Positions 49,101 through 60,900 of a DNA stretch of 64,000 nucleotides are shown here, one piece after another. Position numbers and translations under genes: made by a program. Below the pieces are notes generated by a model. That model saw only the letters and a list, made by a program, of their open reading frames with translations, was not told the origin of the DNA and did no database searches. The first letter of the stretch is position 1; each line of letters opens with the position of its first letter. The DNA comes from Anodontia alba (lineage: Eukaryota > Mollusca > Bivalvia > Lucinida > Lucinidae), in contig OZ024831.1 of NCBI GenBank assembly GCA_964016985.1, positions 22,310,609 through 22,374,608 of the forward strand, given 5' to 3'.

Positions 49101-52100
49101 TATATTTGTTATTTGTTCCCCAGAAATTAAATTATATCTCTTGAAATAGGAAGCCCTACTTTTAGTGAGAAATATAAATACACTTCCTGTCATAATTATC
49201 TGGGCCCAGTTGTTCAAAGCATCGTTAGCTTAATGAGCTTGTTAAGGGTCATTTCGTTAACTGTTTTAGCGGATTCAATACACAATATTCTGATATTTTT
49301 TGCTGAAAAAATGTGAGTAGCTTTTGCACTGCAAAAGCTACTCACATTTTTTCAGCAAAATATTTCAGCATATTTGCGTATCACTCGATGTAAATTTTAA
49401 CGAATCGTTAACTAACGACATCGTTAGCTTTGAACAACTGGGCCCTGGTGTAAAATGTTCAAACAGCCTAACTCATCATACAGAGCCCATTTGTTCAAAG
49501 CATTGTTAGCTTCATGAGCTCATTAGTGGTCAAAATGTTAGATGTTCTAGTAAGTACAATATCTAATTCACACAAATTTTTGCTGAAAAAATGTTAGTAG
49601 CTTTTACAAATGTAAAAGCTACTCACATTTTTTCAGCAAAAATATTAGCATATTTGCCATATTTAATGATCAAAGTTTTAATGATATGTTAGCTAATGAC
49701 ATTATTAGTTTCAAACAACTGGGCCCTGATCCTAAAATTTTAACATGTCCACTTAACTGTCTGTAGTTATTTGCTTAAAAAATATTGGCTGAATGCAAAC
49801 AATCTAGAACATGATGAAGCAGCTATACACAGTTTGTCCAATCATGTATATATGAAGAGTTGAATGTGCAATAACTCATTTTGACTGGTGAAGAGGGATT
49901 GAAGCTTGTTTCATTACTGTAAAATGTTCATTTATTGATTAAAAAAAGAGAAAAAAGAAAAAAAATCTCTTGGGTTCTTACTTATATCAGAATTTCATTA
50001 TATCCCAGCAAACTGTGTTTGTCGGGGTGCATAGTTTTTCATGTTGTTCGTCCATTTCTATGTCTGTTTGTCCATACATTGCATTTTGGTTTCTGTATGT
50101 ATGTGTGTGTGTGTGTGTGCATGCGTGTTTGTGTGGGTGGGTGTTGTGGGCGTGGGGGGTGGGTACTAATAAGCACTGCTTATTGGCATTTCTTGTTTTA
50201 TAAATAATACATTACTTTGATTATAAAGGAAGAAAACAAACTCTTATGAAACTATATGTATTAACAGTTACATAAAAAGCATAGGCCTTTGCATTACTTT
50301 TATGCTACAGGGTTGTCAGAACCGGTTGTCAGAACCGGAATGCATGGAAAAGCCACCAGGTTTGGAGGAGACACTGTTGCTTGCTCCTGGCAATTGAAAT
50401 CTAGGTGGCAGCACTTAGAACGTGGTTAGCTTGTGTGTTTTCTAAACTGCCAAGTGAAGTATGATTGTTTGTGTATTCTGCATGTAGTGTGGCTTGGTTT
50501 GTTTTCAGACATATGATTTAAAAGGCTCAGAAAGAAACCGACTGGTGAAGACTAAGAGCAAGAGAGGTGAAGAAGAAGTGGTTCTGCTTGATGAAAACTT
50601 TCTCAGAGGTTAGTTTTGAATTTTACTCCACACATATGCTGATACAAATACTGTATTTGATCTAATTACCGCACATATCCCTATAAGTGCACAGTCAAGC
50701 AATTCCATTGTCTTCGGATTACAGCCAGTGTACTTTCTGTCTATTTCTTTATAAAGGCATATGTTTGGGTACCCATTTGAATTTCATCTACTTGTCGATG
50801 CAATTCAAATGAGTACCCACAAACATATGCTTTTATGAAGAAAATCAGAAGAAAAAACATTAAACATTAAAAAAACATCGCATAAGCATCATTTGATAAT
50901 TCTTTTGCTGATAAGAGATAGGTACATATTTTACCACAAGTTTTCGAAGAATTTTTTAAAAATTTAAGTGCACAGTGTGGTAATTAGGGCAAATACAGTA
51001 ACCTTACTTATAGCCATGCTTTGAAAAAGGGGGGTGGGGCTACTGGATTATCCCTGTTCTTCTGTGATTCTGTACTTCAGTGATTCTGTCTTCTGTCCTT
51101 CATAACCACTTCAGATGAAAATATCTGAAAATTTTCATCATGATTTTCTACGGTCCCTATGAAGACTACAGAGTTGAAACTTAATACATACTTGGTCGGT
51201 AGATGGATGTATTGTGTATACCAAAATCATGACGCCACTGCTTATTTGTTCCTTTACTTATACATTTATCTCGCTATGATAAGGCATTACTATTGCTTAC
51301 TTTTCCTTAGCTAGTGCTGAAGAGGGGCTACAGTCCGATTCTCTGACAGCTCTAGCTCTAAATATGCAGACACCTTAACTCCTTACCATTTGTGTCCTAA
51401 ATTCAAACAACTCATTTACTACCTGTTGATGTGGTTCTTTGAGCAGACAGTAAAGAGTCTGATCAGACTAATGGTGTGCAAGCTAATACAGGGTTTCTCT
51501 GTTTCAATCTGTATTATGGTGAATAGACACACCTGAAAGCTTTTGCTGCCAATTTTCAATGGAAGAAAATTTTTGCAGACAGGAAGTTGCCTATCTAGTA
51601 TTTTGAAACCTTCCAAAAATGGGGGCTGCTCTTTAAGGAAAGAATTTGCTCCCAATGGGAGCAGATTCTTTCCTAAAAGAATAGCCCCAAATGAGAAAGT
51701 AGGCAAATGGCAATATGCCAGAATTATTTCCAGTATAGGTTTATACATTCCAGTTCTGTTTTGAGTTTGCATGGCTCAGTTCACATTGGAATGCCACTGG
51801 AATAATGGCTGTAATGATGATTAAGTTACATTGTCTGATATTGAGAATAAATGCAATAACATTTTCATTACTTCTTGATGTATTCAGAATACTAAACAAG
51901 TTTTAATTTTAATTTTAACTTGAATAGCATTCCAATTTATTTTCTAGATTTTTGTCCCTAATTTTGGCTACAGTCTCTTTTAGAACTTTAAAGGGCTAGA
52001 TTCACGAATTCTTGTATACTGCCCTGTTAATTCTCATTTTAGCAAACTGTAAAATATGCTTCAGTTTGTAAGTTTTTATATTATATAATATTTCGTCTTT

Positions 52101-52791
52101 ACAACTATGTATGAAATATTTGGCAAAATCGCTATGAATCTTTAAGAGCACTACCAAATCGGACCCCCCAAAGCACCAAACGCGACATTTTTTCACATTT
52201 TTTGTGTAAAAGGCAGCTGAAAAAATATGAAGCCCCGTATTCGACACCATGATTTTTCGTGCAACGTTTCATAAACGAATGAAGAATATTTGCTAAAAAA
52301 ATCAAGGTGTCGAAATTGTGGCTTCATGTTCAAATAAAATAAAATATAATTGAAGAGATCTCGATAAGACTCTTCATTGTATTCTGTTTGCGCCACTAAG
52401 TTTTTCTGCTTTTTGAAAGAAAGATAATCAAATAAAATGAATTTCGTCCAGAAAAAAGAAGAAATAATCATAGGTAAGCAATAAGTACGACATTTCATCC
52501 AGAAAGCCAATGAAACCATTGTTTTTCGACAGCAAGAGACCCGGCTTCCGAATTTACGTTACATGCGAAATTTGCGTTTTTACAAGGGACGCCACTCCAA
52601 TAACCGCTGAGGGATGACAGTTCTGCGTTGTTGACAACGGTGGTTTTACAATTAAAAATCGGTGTTTTGCGTTCGTTTGTTCTACATTGACGTTTTCTAT
52701 ATTTTTTCTCTCGAATGATAATTCCAATGTCCAAAATTCGAGGTTTCAATCATCAATGGAATAAAAACGACTTCATTCATGCGTTGCGGGC

Positions 52792-52824
<33 letters not shown>

Positions 52825-55800
52825 TGTGTTTTTTTTTTCTAATGCTGTCTGTAAACGATAAAACCGAGCATTTGAAAGGAAATGTGATGTACATATAACA
52901 AAATGGTACACAAAAATAAGAATATTTTTTACGGGAAAATTATTATAATCGGCTTGTGCATTGAAAAATCCAACCTATTACTATTGTAATTTTGACCATT
53001 TTCCTTACGTCATCTGTGGTGTAGTGGGTAAAACGCTCGTTTAGTATCCGGTGGGTCCCGAGTTCAAAACCTGGAAATGGCATTTTTTTTTTTTTTTTGT
53101 ACTTTTTCATTTATTTTTCAGATAAAATGTCTTGACATTTCATGCAATTTGCAGACAATTCACATGAAACGTCAAGACATTTTTATAAAAATTAAAAGAA
53201 ACATGAAATTGTTATCTTTCTTTTATTTTGAAGAGAAAATAAGTTGACATTTCCTATGAACTGTCCCAAGCAGACAGTTCACATGAAATGTCAAGACTAT
53301 CCCCCTCCCCCACCAAAAAAAAAAAAATCAAATTGTCGTGTGCTTCAATTTTTCATGGCGCTTAAAGAGTTGATATTACAACAGGAGAGAGATTACTGAG
53401 CTTGTACACAAGTTTGGATTTTAATTTTCTTTTCTTTGCAAGACAGTTCCATGCATGTATATGGTAATCACAAACATTAGAATTTGCGAAGCGGCCGTGT
53501 GGCGGAGTGGTTAGTGCTCCCGACTTTAGAACACAATGTCTCGGTTTCGAATCGATTGGAGGCGGAATTCATCGAGCTTATACTCAGGCCAGTTTGCAAA
53601 TACTGTGGCGTCTGATCACAATTTTCGCATTGCAGTCTATGCTGAAGTAAAGACCCAAAGTTTCTTCCTGCAGACAACGAAGACTGAATATGCTGTGCAG
53701 ATGCATAAGCTGATCTGAGTCCTTGCTACGTACATGTGTCAGTTTTCAGGAATACCTGTGCTAAGGTTCCTAGCGGGCACATGACGAATGACATTGCATC
53801 ACCTTTACTGCGATATTGTAGTCATGTCCTGCTGGACTTATATTTGTTCACAATAGGGTGTACCAGCTGGCCTTGGTTTCGTAAGGACAGATAGTTAAAC
53901 ACTACTAAATGGCTGCTATCAGTGTTGAACCTAATATTTAAGATGTTTCTATTTGCATACATATTTGCACTTGTATGTACAAAGATGACGTTTGTTATAT
54001 TATGTCCAGCAGGTTTATAGTGCTCTACTAAACTGTATCTTTAGAATGAATCCGGAGCTTTTTTCCCAGTCTGTTCAGTGTCTAGATATGTTCGATGTTT
54101 ATTTTTGCATACTTGCACTACACATAGCAATATATTTTGCATGTCAGCTATGGAAACCAGAGGACCAACAGTCCTGTAGCTCAACTGAGACCTCCGGTCC
54201 TGGGCGGGGACAGACAATCTATGGGTGACAGATCTTTGTGTTGATAGAAACCTTTTGCCATTACGACCACTTGATATAAGTTTCAAATAAATCCTTTGAA
54301 CTGAGATTTTATACATTTTTTTTTTCAGAATTTTATACATGTACATAGCCCCAAAGCAGCGGCAGATAACCCCTAGGGAACATAATTTTTATGTCAAATG
54401 AATTCTTTTGTCACTATGGCCAACTGATGCAAGTTTGAAAGAAATCTCTTTGAAATGTGATTTTATACATATTTTTTTATACATGTTGGTAGCCTTAGGA
54501 CAGGGGCAGATCACCTCTTTGGGACAGAGTTTTGATGTCGGATGAAACCTGTTGTCACTGTGGCCAACTGGTGCAAGTTTCGAAAACAAATCTGATTGAA
54601 CTGTGATTTTTTACATGTACATAACCCTGGAGCACGGGCAGATAAGCCCTTGGGGACAGAGTTTTGATGTCGAATGAAAGCTTTTGCCATGATGGCCAAC
54701 TGGTGGAAGTTTATAAACAAAATCTCAGTGAACTGTGATCTTGTACATTTTTTTTCATGATTACATACCTGTACATAGCACAGGGGCATATCAACCCTGG
54801 GGATTGAATTTTTATGTCAAATTAAATTTTTTCTCACTATGGCCAGCTGGTGCAAGTTTCATAAAAATAATTTTGAACTGTGATTTGTGATTTTATATAC
54901 AATTTTTCCATGATTTGATACATGTACATAGACAAGGAGCAGGAGCAGATCACCACCGGGGGCAGAGTTTTAATGTCAAATGAAACATTTTGTAACTATG
55001 ACCAAATAGTGCAAATTTAAAAGTCTCTTTGACCTGTGATTTTATACATTTCTTCCAATGGGATCAAATATGGCATTGCCATAAAATAGATCAATGATGA
55101 GCTGGCTGATCTGCGTCTTCACTGGCTCACATGTAATTTTGTAGCAGTCGGTATGCCGCGGCTGTTATCAGTACTAGCATGCCAATTAATGACATTCATG
55201 CCAAATGTTATGTGATAAATTTGTTGTTGGGGATCCGATACATAACTTTTGGTGACATGATACTTAACATTTTAACTGTATGCTGCAAACTGTGACAAAC
55301 AAAAATATGCAGTAATGATACCAATACAGCAAAAAAAAAACAAACAAAAAAACATCAACCACTGAATATGGTCAAGCAAAAACAACATATTCTTATAAGA
55401 TAAATGTATCCTTTGTTTCCATGGCAACAGAAAGTTAAGTGATGCGAATGCCACTTTTTACGCACAGTCAAATACTTTAGAACACATTTAAATCAATGAA
55501 ATAAAACACACTTTACATTTCATGATTCAAATCAGTCAAAACCACATATTGTTTGGCTGAGGTAAATGGTTTTACAGTTTTGTTTCCATGGCAACAGAAA
55601 CTTTAGTCTAGTGTTTTTCTTTTCTTTTTAATGTGTCTCCCATTACTGATAATCAAAGGTTTATACTGTATGTAGTGATAAAGATAGAATCGCATAGTAA
55701 ACAGAATAAATTAAGTAAAACTGCGTGCTTTTTTTGTAATAAATTTGACATATTTGTTGTCATGGTAACAGAAATTTCTGTGTTATGGTGATTTTTATTC

Positions 55801-57962
55801 ATAACTTTGTGCTACAGTATTTGACAAATATGAAACTAACAAATGGGAATGCTTTTAGTGGCATTGCTCCTAAATTTCAGCTATGAAATTGATTAAAACA
55901 AACAGTTTTACAGTACACCATGTAGTGTGTTGTTGTTACCATAGCAACCATAATGATTGGTTTTCAAACTTGTTGTTGTTGTTTTTGAAGATGTCCAATG
56001 CTGACTTATATTTACAAGCGTTTTGATCAATATATTGAATAGGGCAGATTTTGGTCAAGCCCTTTAAGCAGAGTTACTTCTAGTATTGAATTTTGTTTTA
56101 ATGAGCCAGTGCATGAGAAATGAGCACTTAACCACATAGGCAACCAGCAAAAGCTCAGATGAGCCTGTGCATGAGTGCGGTCTTGCCAGAGCCTTTGCTG
56201 TTTGCAGACATAGTAGAGACATTGAGGAAGCTCAGGCAAAAAACGCATGTCTGTAGCCCAAATCGAGGACTGCTCATGCGCATTTGAAGACCCACAAACC
56301 AGAAAACCATAAGGTCCCTTTGTTCATGTGCCGGCTCTAATGTATTCTGTCCTGCATGTTTTCAGCAAGTGTTGATAGTCCCCTGTATATTCTACCTCAC
56401 TCCAAGACAATGTTGACACTAGCCATCAGTCATGACTCACAGTTTCTCTCCAGTAATCTTGTCATGGACTACTCGCTGCTGGTTGGTGTGGACGAGGAAA
56501 AGAAGGAGCTTGTTGTGGGAATAATAGGTAAGTTTAGTTTTGTCCTGATGGTCAATTATAATTGATCATCATTCACTTTTGTCACTTTTGACTGATGATT
56601 GAAAAGAATTTTCATAGTCAACTTATCAAATAGGTCTGTTTTAGGAAAATATATTTTCTTTTTATTTTAATTGACAAATTGTAAAAAATGAATTGCTGAG
56701 CTTTCAGTTTGTGCTGTTTAAATTTGTGGTCAGTAAAGATGAAGAAATATGATAAAAATAGTCTCAAGCATAGCTCCAGAAAAGACACTTTTTCAACCAA
56801 AAAGTAGTAATACTTTTTCTATTTCTCCATGGACATCTGTGGGTTATCGTTAGAAGCACCTCAGAGGGTTGCTTCTAATGAGTACCCACAACATATGTTT
56901 TTATGGCAAAATAAATGTAACTTCTAGATATCCCTCATCTAGAACCATGTTTCTGGCTTAACACTTAACATGCTATGGGCAGATTCAGCAGACGACATTT
57001 GAAAATATTTTTCTTATTTTTCCTAAAAATAGGATCTGACACTTTATGCAAATTGTCTCCTTAGGAGACAGTTTGCATTAAGTGTCAGACTTATTTTCTT
57101 GGAAAAATAACAAAAATATTTCAAAATGTCATCTGCTGAAATTTTTACCCAGCATGCAGTGTCAATTGAATACACTGGAAAGGGAAGTAGTTAAGAGGAC
57201 TGGATACACTTACTAGATTTTCTACAAGGGAGACAACTTTTATGACTTCCTGTTTGCTTTCCCAGACGCCAATCCCCTTATGAAAAGGGTTCTACTCTTT
57301 GACAGTGTTACCTCCCTTGAAAGATCCATTACGCATAACCCATTGTAGACCGAATGAAGTCCCCCACACTTTACATTGGAAGAGTTCAATTTCAATTTTA
57401 GGTATGTCGGGCTCTGTGATATTAGATAATTATATAGATTATATATTGGATATTCCTGGAGAAAAATGGCCAAACTATTTGCAGACAGTGGAAACCCTGA
57501 TCAGATGCCACATTCTGTGGCATCTGATCTGGGTCTGCACTGTTTGCCAGTTGCCTTTTTGAGGGTCTCCAGACTTCAGTGGGTTAATGTTGGAGATAGA
57601 AGAAACAGCTTTCCAATTTGGATTGAATCATGTAGTTTCAGCTTAAGTGTACAAAGAAAACTCCAGTATTCAATCTATTTACAGGGAGACTTAATCTACT
57701 ATGAAGTGTGATAATAAAATGCTCTGGGCCATGCAGTGAGGAGCTCAGTTTCATCTTTAGTGGGATTTGAACCAGGATCATTGTGATCCCAAGTTAGCAG
57801 CTCTTTGCCACTTGAGCCCATTGGTACTTTAGAGTGCTTTAAGTGTGTCATTTAAATGTTTCAGAAGTAGTAGATAGAAGGTAATCAGGGTAAAATGAAA
57901 ATAACTGGATTATTTTAAAAAAGTACAGATGTTGTGTGTTGAACATGCACAGTTTGCATAAA

Positions 57963-57993
<31 letters not shown>

Positions 57994-60900
57994 AAGAGAG
58001 AGAAAAAAGGGATGGCATTGTTGTAATTGTATAAATAATAAGCAACATAAGTTCAGATGAAGAAAACTGAAAACTTTTGGTTCAGAAAGCATCTAATCTG
58101 TAATTTTTCTGTTTTTCAGATTACATCAGGACATTCACCTGGGACAAGAAACTGGAAACAATACTAAAATCCCAGTTTGGAGGGCAAGGTACTGTTTATT
58201 CACTGAATGTTTCATTTAGGTATTAGACTATACTTTTCAAGTGTCCAGCTGTGAATCTATCCACATGTCAGCACTTCGTTTCCACTCTCTAACTTGAGAA
58301 ACATTTTTGTGGTGACTTAGGCATGCAAGTTTCCATCAGTTTGTCGGTTTGTTCATTCTTACATGTCCTAGCATCAAGCCTAGAGTCCACCCTAGGGACC
58401 ACCCTAAATGAAATCCAAACCATTAGAATATTTTATGCAGGTGTGACATAAACTTCAGTCAAGTTCTCTTTATGAATTTTCTTGAAATTTTGCATAGGTA
58501 TTGATGCTGAGGAGGTATTGTAAATGGGAAAATTAACTCAACAGTTATGGCCCTTGATTGAGTTTCAGAAATCTTCTACAGAATATATGGAAGTGAATGC
58601 AGCTATCAAAGCTGGTTTTGAGGGGCTGGACAGATGGTTTATTTGAATATATACGGTCTGATTCAATACTGTTTTGGCATCACTGGATTCATACACACAG
58701 AACCCACTTCACAGGTATCCCCTAAAGAGTTTGCTTATTAGACTAAATCTAGGTTGGGTACTTGCTTTTTCCAGGATTGCAGCCTGATGGTGGACTGTGG
58801 TGGCTCTGGTCCTAAAGTAGTTTGTTGTCTGGGCTGGACTAACTGGTTTCAGCCAGTTAGGCCTGATATCTTGAGGCTGGCAGTCAGACCCCTATCCACT
58901 GAGTCAACTGTTGTGCAGGAAAGCAGACACAAAGTTACAAAAGTTGTCTGCCATGTAAAAACTAATTGTAGAAAATCATCCAAGTGTATCAGTTCCCTTC
59001 AGTGAGTGGATACTGATGTATGAAATTAGAATAAGAAAGATGCCCTTCTACATACATTTGACTCTCAACTTTGCTTATCTTGAATAACTGCTTATCTCAA
59101 AGTGAAAATCTGGTCCCTATTTAAGCATGCTGTGAGAGAAAAATAATATCCTAGGTGTTAATTCCTTTAGAGTTTTCTCTTTGTTATCCTCCCATCCCCA
59201 CAAAGGTGAATGGGGTTATGGTAATGGTCTTTGTCTGCAGTGTGACTGTCCATCAATGTGTAAGTCTTTGTGATTGTCAGTCTGTCATACTTTTGTCAAG
59301 AGAAGGGATTTTGTTGAAACTTCATATAATGATAAAAGACATTGAGAGGATGTGCAGGGTACAAGAACCTTAACTCACCTTGCTTATGACTTAAAATTAT
59401 TTCCCTTTATCAAATTAAGTTAGAGAAAATTCAGTAGAAGTGCACTGTTTAAGAACCATAAATCTGTCATGCCTCATTTTGCTATTATCTCTCTTTTACA
59501 AATTTAGTATATTTGTCATATATATAAATCAAGAACTGTTCAACGTATTTAGTTCAAATTATACACTTATAGAGGGCATTAATAGGAGTCAGTCCTTCTT
59601 AAAGGGGCCTAATGGAAATGGTCTCCATCCATGCCGGTTTCCATTGTGCGTCCATCCTTCTGCTACACTTTTGTCTGGAGCATAACTCCAAGACTATCCA
59701 AGGGATTCTGTTGAAACTTCATGAAATGATAAAGGATCTTGAGAGGAAGTGCAGTATTCAAGAACCATAACTTTACCTTGCTTTTTTAAAGTATTTCCTT
59801 TATTTAATTTTCTTGGTTGGGCCATAACTCCAGAAATGCTGAAGGGAATTTATTCAAATTGCATATAAAGATAGAGGACATTTAGTGGCAGTGCACTAAG
59901 AACTATAAATCTGTCTTGCCCGATTTTGCTATTATCTCTCTTTTACGCTTTCAGTATATTTGTTATATATATGAATCAAGATTTATTCAAGGTATTTAGT
60001 TCAAATATTACACAGTGATAGAGACCATTGAAAGGAAATACAGCATAGAGTTATTTCCCTTTGTTTTTCTTAAGTTGCTTTGCCATGACTATATAGTGCA
60101 TGCGCTGTGAAATCAAGTCATTTTAACCCTTGTCCTACTGAACCCGGATATATCCTGCATTTGCAAACAGTGTAGATCCGATCAGTTGGCTTCCAACTGA
60201 TCTGGATCTGCACTGTTTGCCATTCAGTATTTGAATTTGTATCAACAATCTGGATTAAGTCATCCGACTGGCTGAAAATTAGAAGTGGTCATGGCATCTT
60301 AATTTATTTAGCAGGACAAGGGTTAATGTATTTGATGAAGCAGTTTGATACTTTGCAGACTAATTACAGACATATTGAACATGTGCATGAAGAATGATGA
60401 TGCTGAAAAAAAAAATCATTTTTGTCAAAACAACAGCTTTTATAATTCAGCTAATTTTTGGTAATTCTTGGCAGCTGGGTTTTATATGGTTTGAAATAGT
60501 GCATCTGATATAGTTCATGAATGGTGAAATCAACTTGTCTCGAAGTATCTGTTGACACATTCTGATACTTTGCAGTTCATTGAAGACTTGTGCATGAAGA
60601 AATTTGTTTCTGCAAAAAATCATTTTTGATGAAATGACAGCCATTTTAACTTAGCCATTTTTGTCCATCCATCTGTATTGGCTTCCCCCAATCACATACA
60701 ACCTGAAGCAAATATGCATTTTAATACATTACTTTTCAGTACCCAGAAGGCAGTCATTACCTTTAAGAAGGGAATTAGGGGATGGGAAGGGAGGGAGGGG
60801 GTGGTATATTATAAACACTGCTAATTAACACTTCTTGTTTAGGATAATTTTTGCACAAAACTTTTGTTGTTGATATTGTCTAGAATTACGACAGTGAGGT

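Noticed and set aside
51419..51772. 117-codon minus-strand frame
   Set aside because: Overlaps a family A remnant and a hairpin, with no recognisable domain.
54186..55060. CRISPR-like appearance of a regular array
   Set aside because: Units of about 145 bp with diverged, continuous sequence and no unique spacers; eukaryotic context.
57848..58092. Ser/Leu/Phe-rich minus-strand frames
   Set aside because: Produced by the GA microsatellite at 57963-58005.
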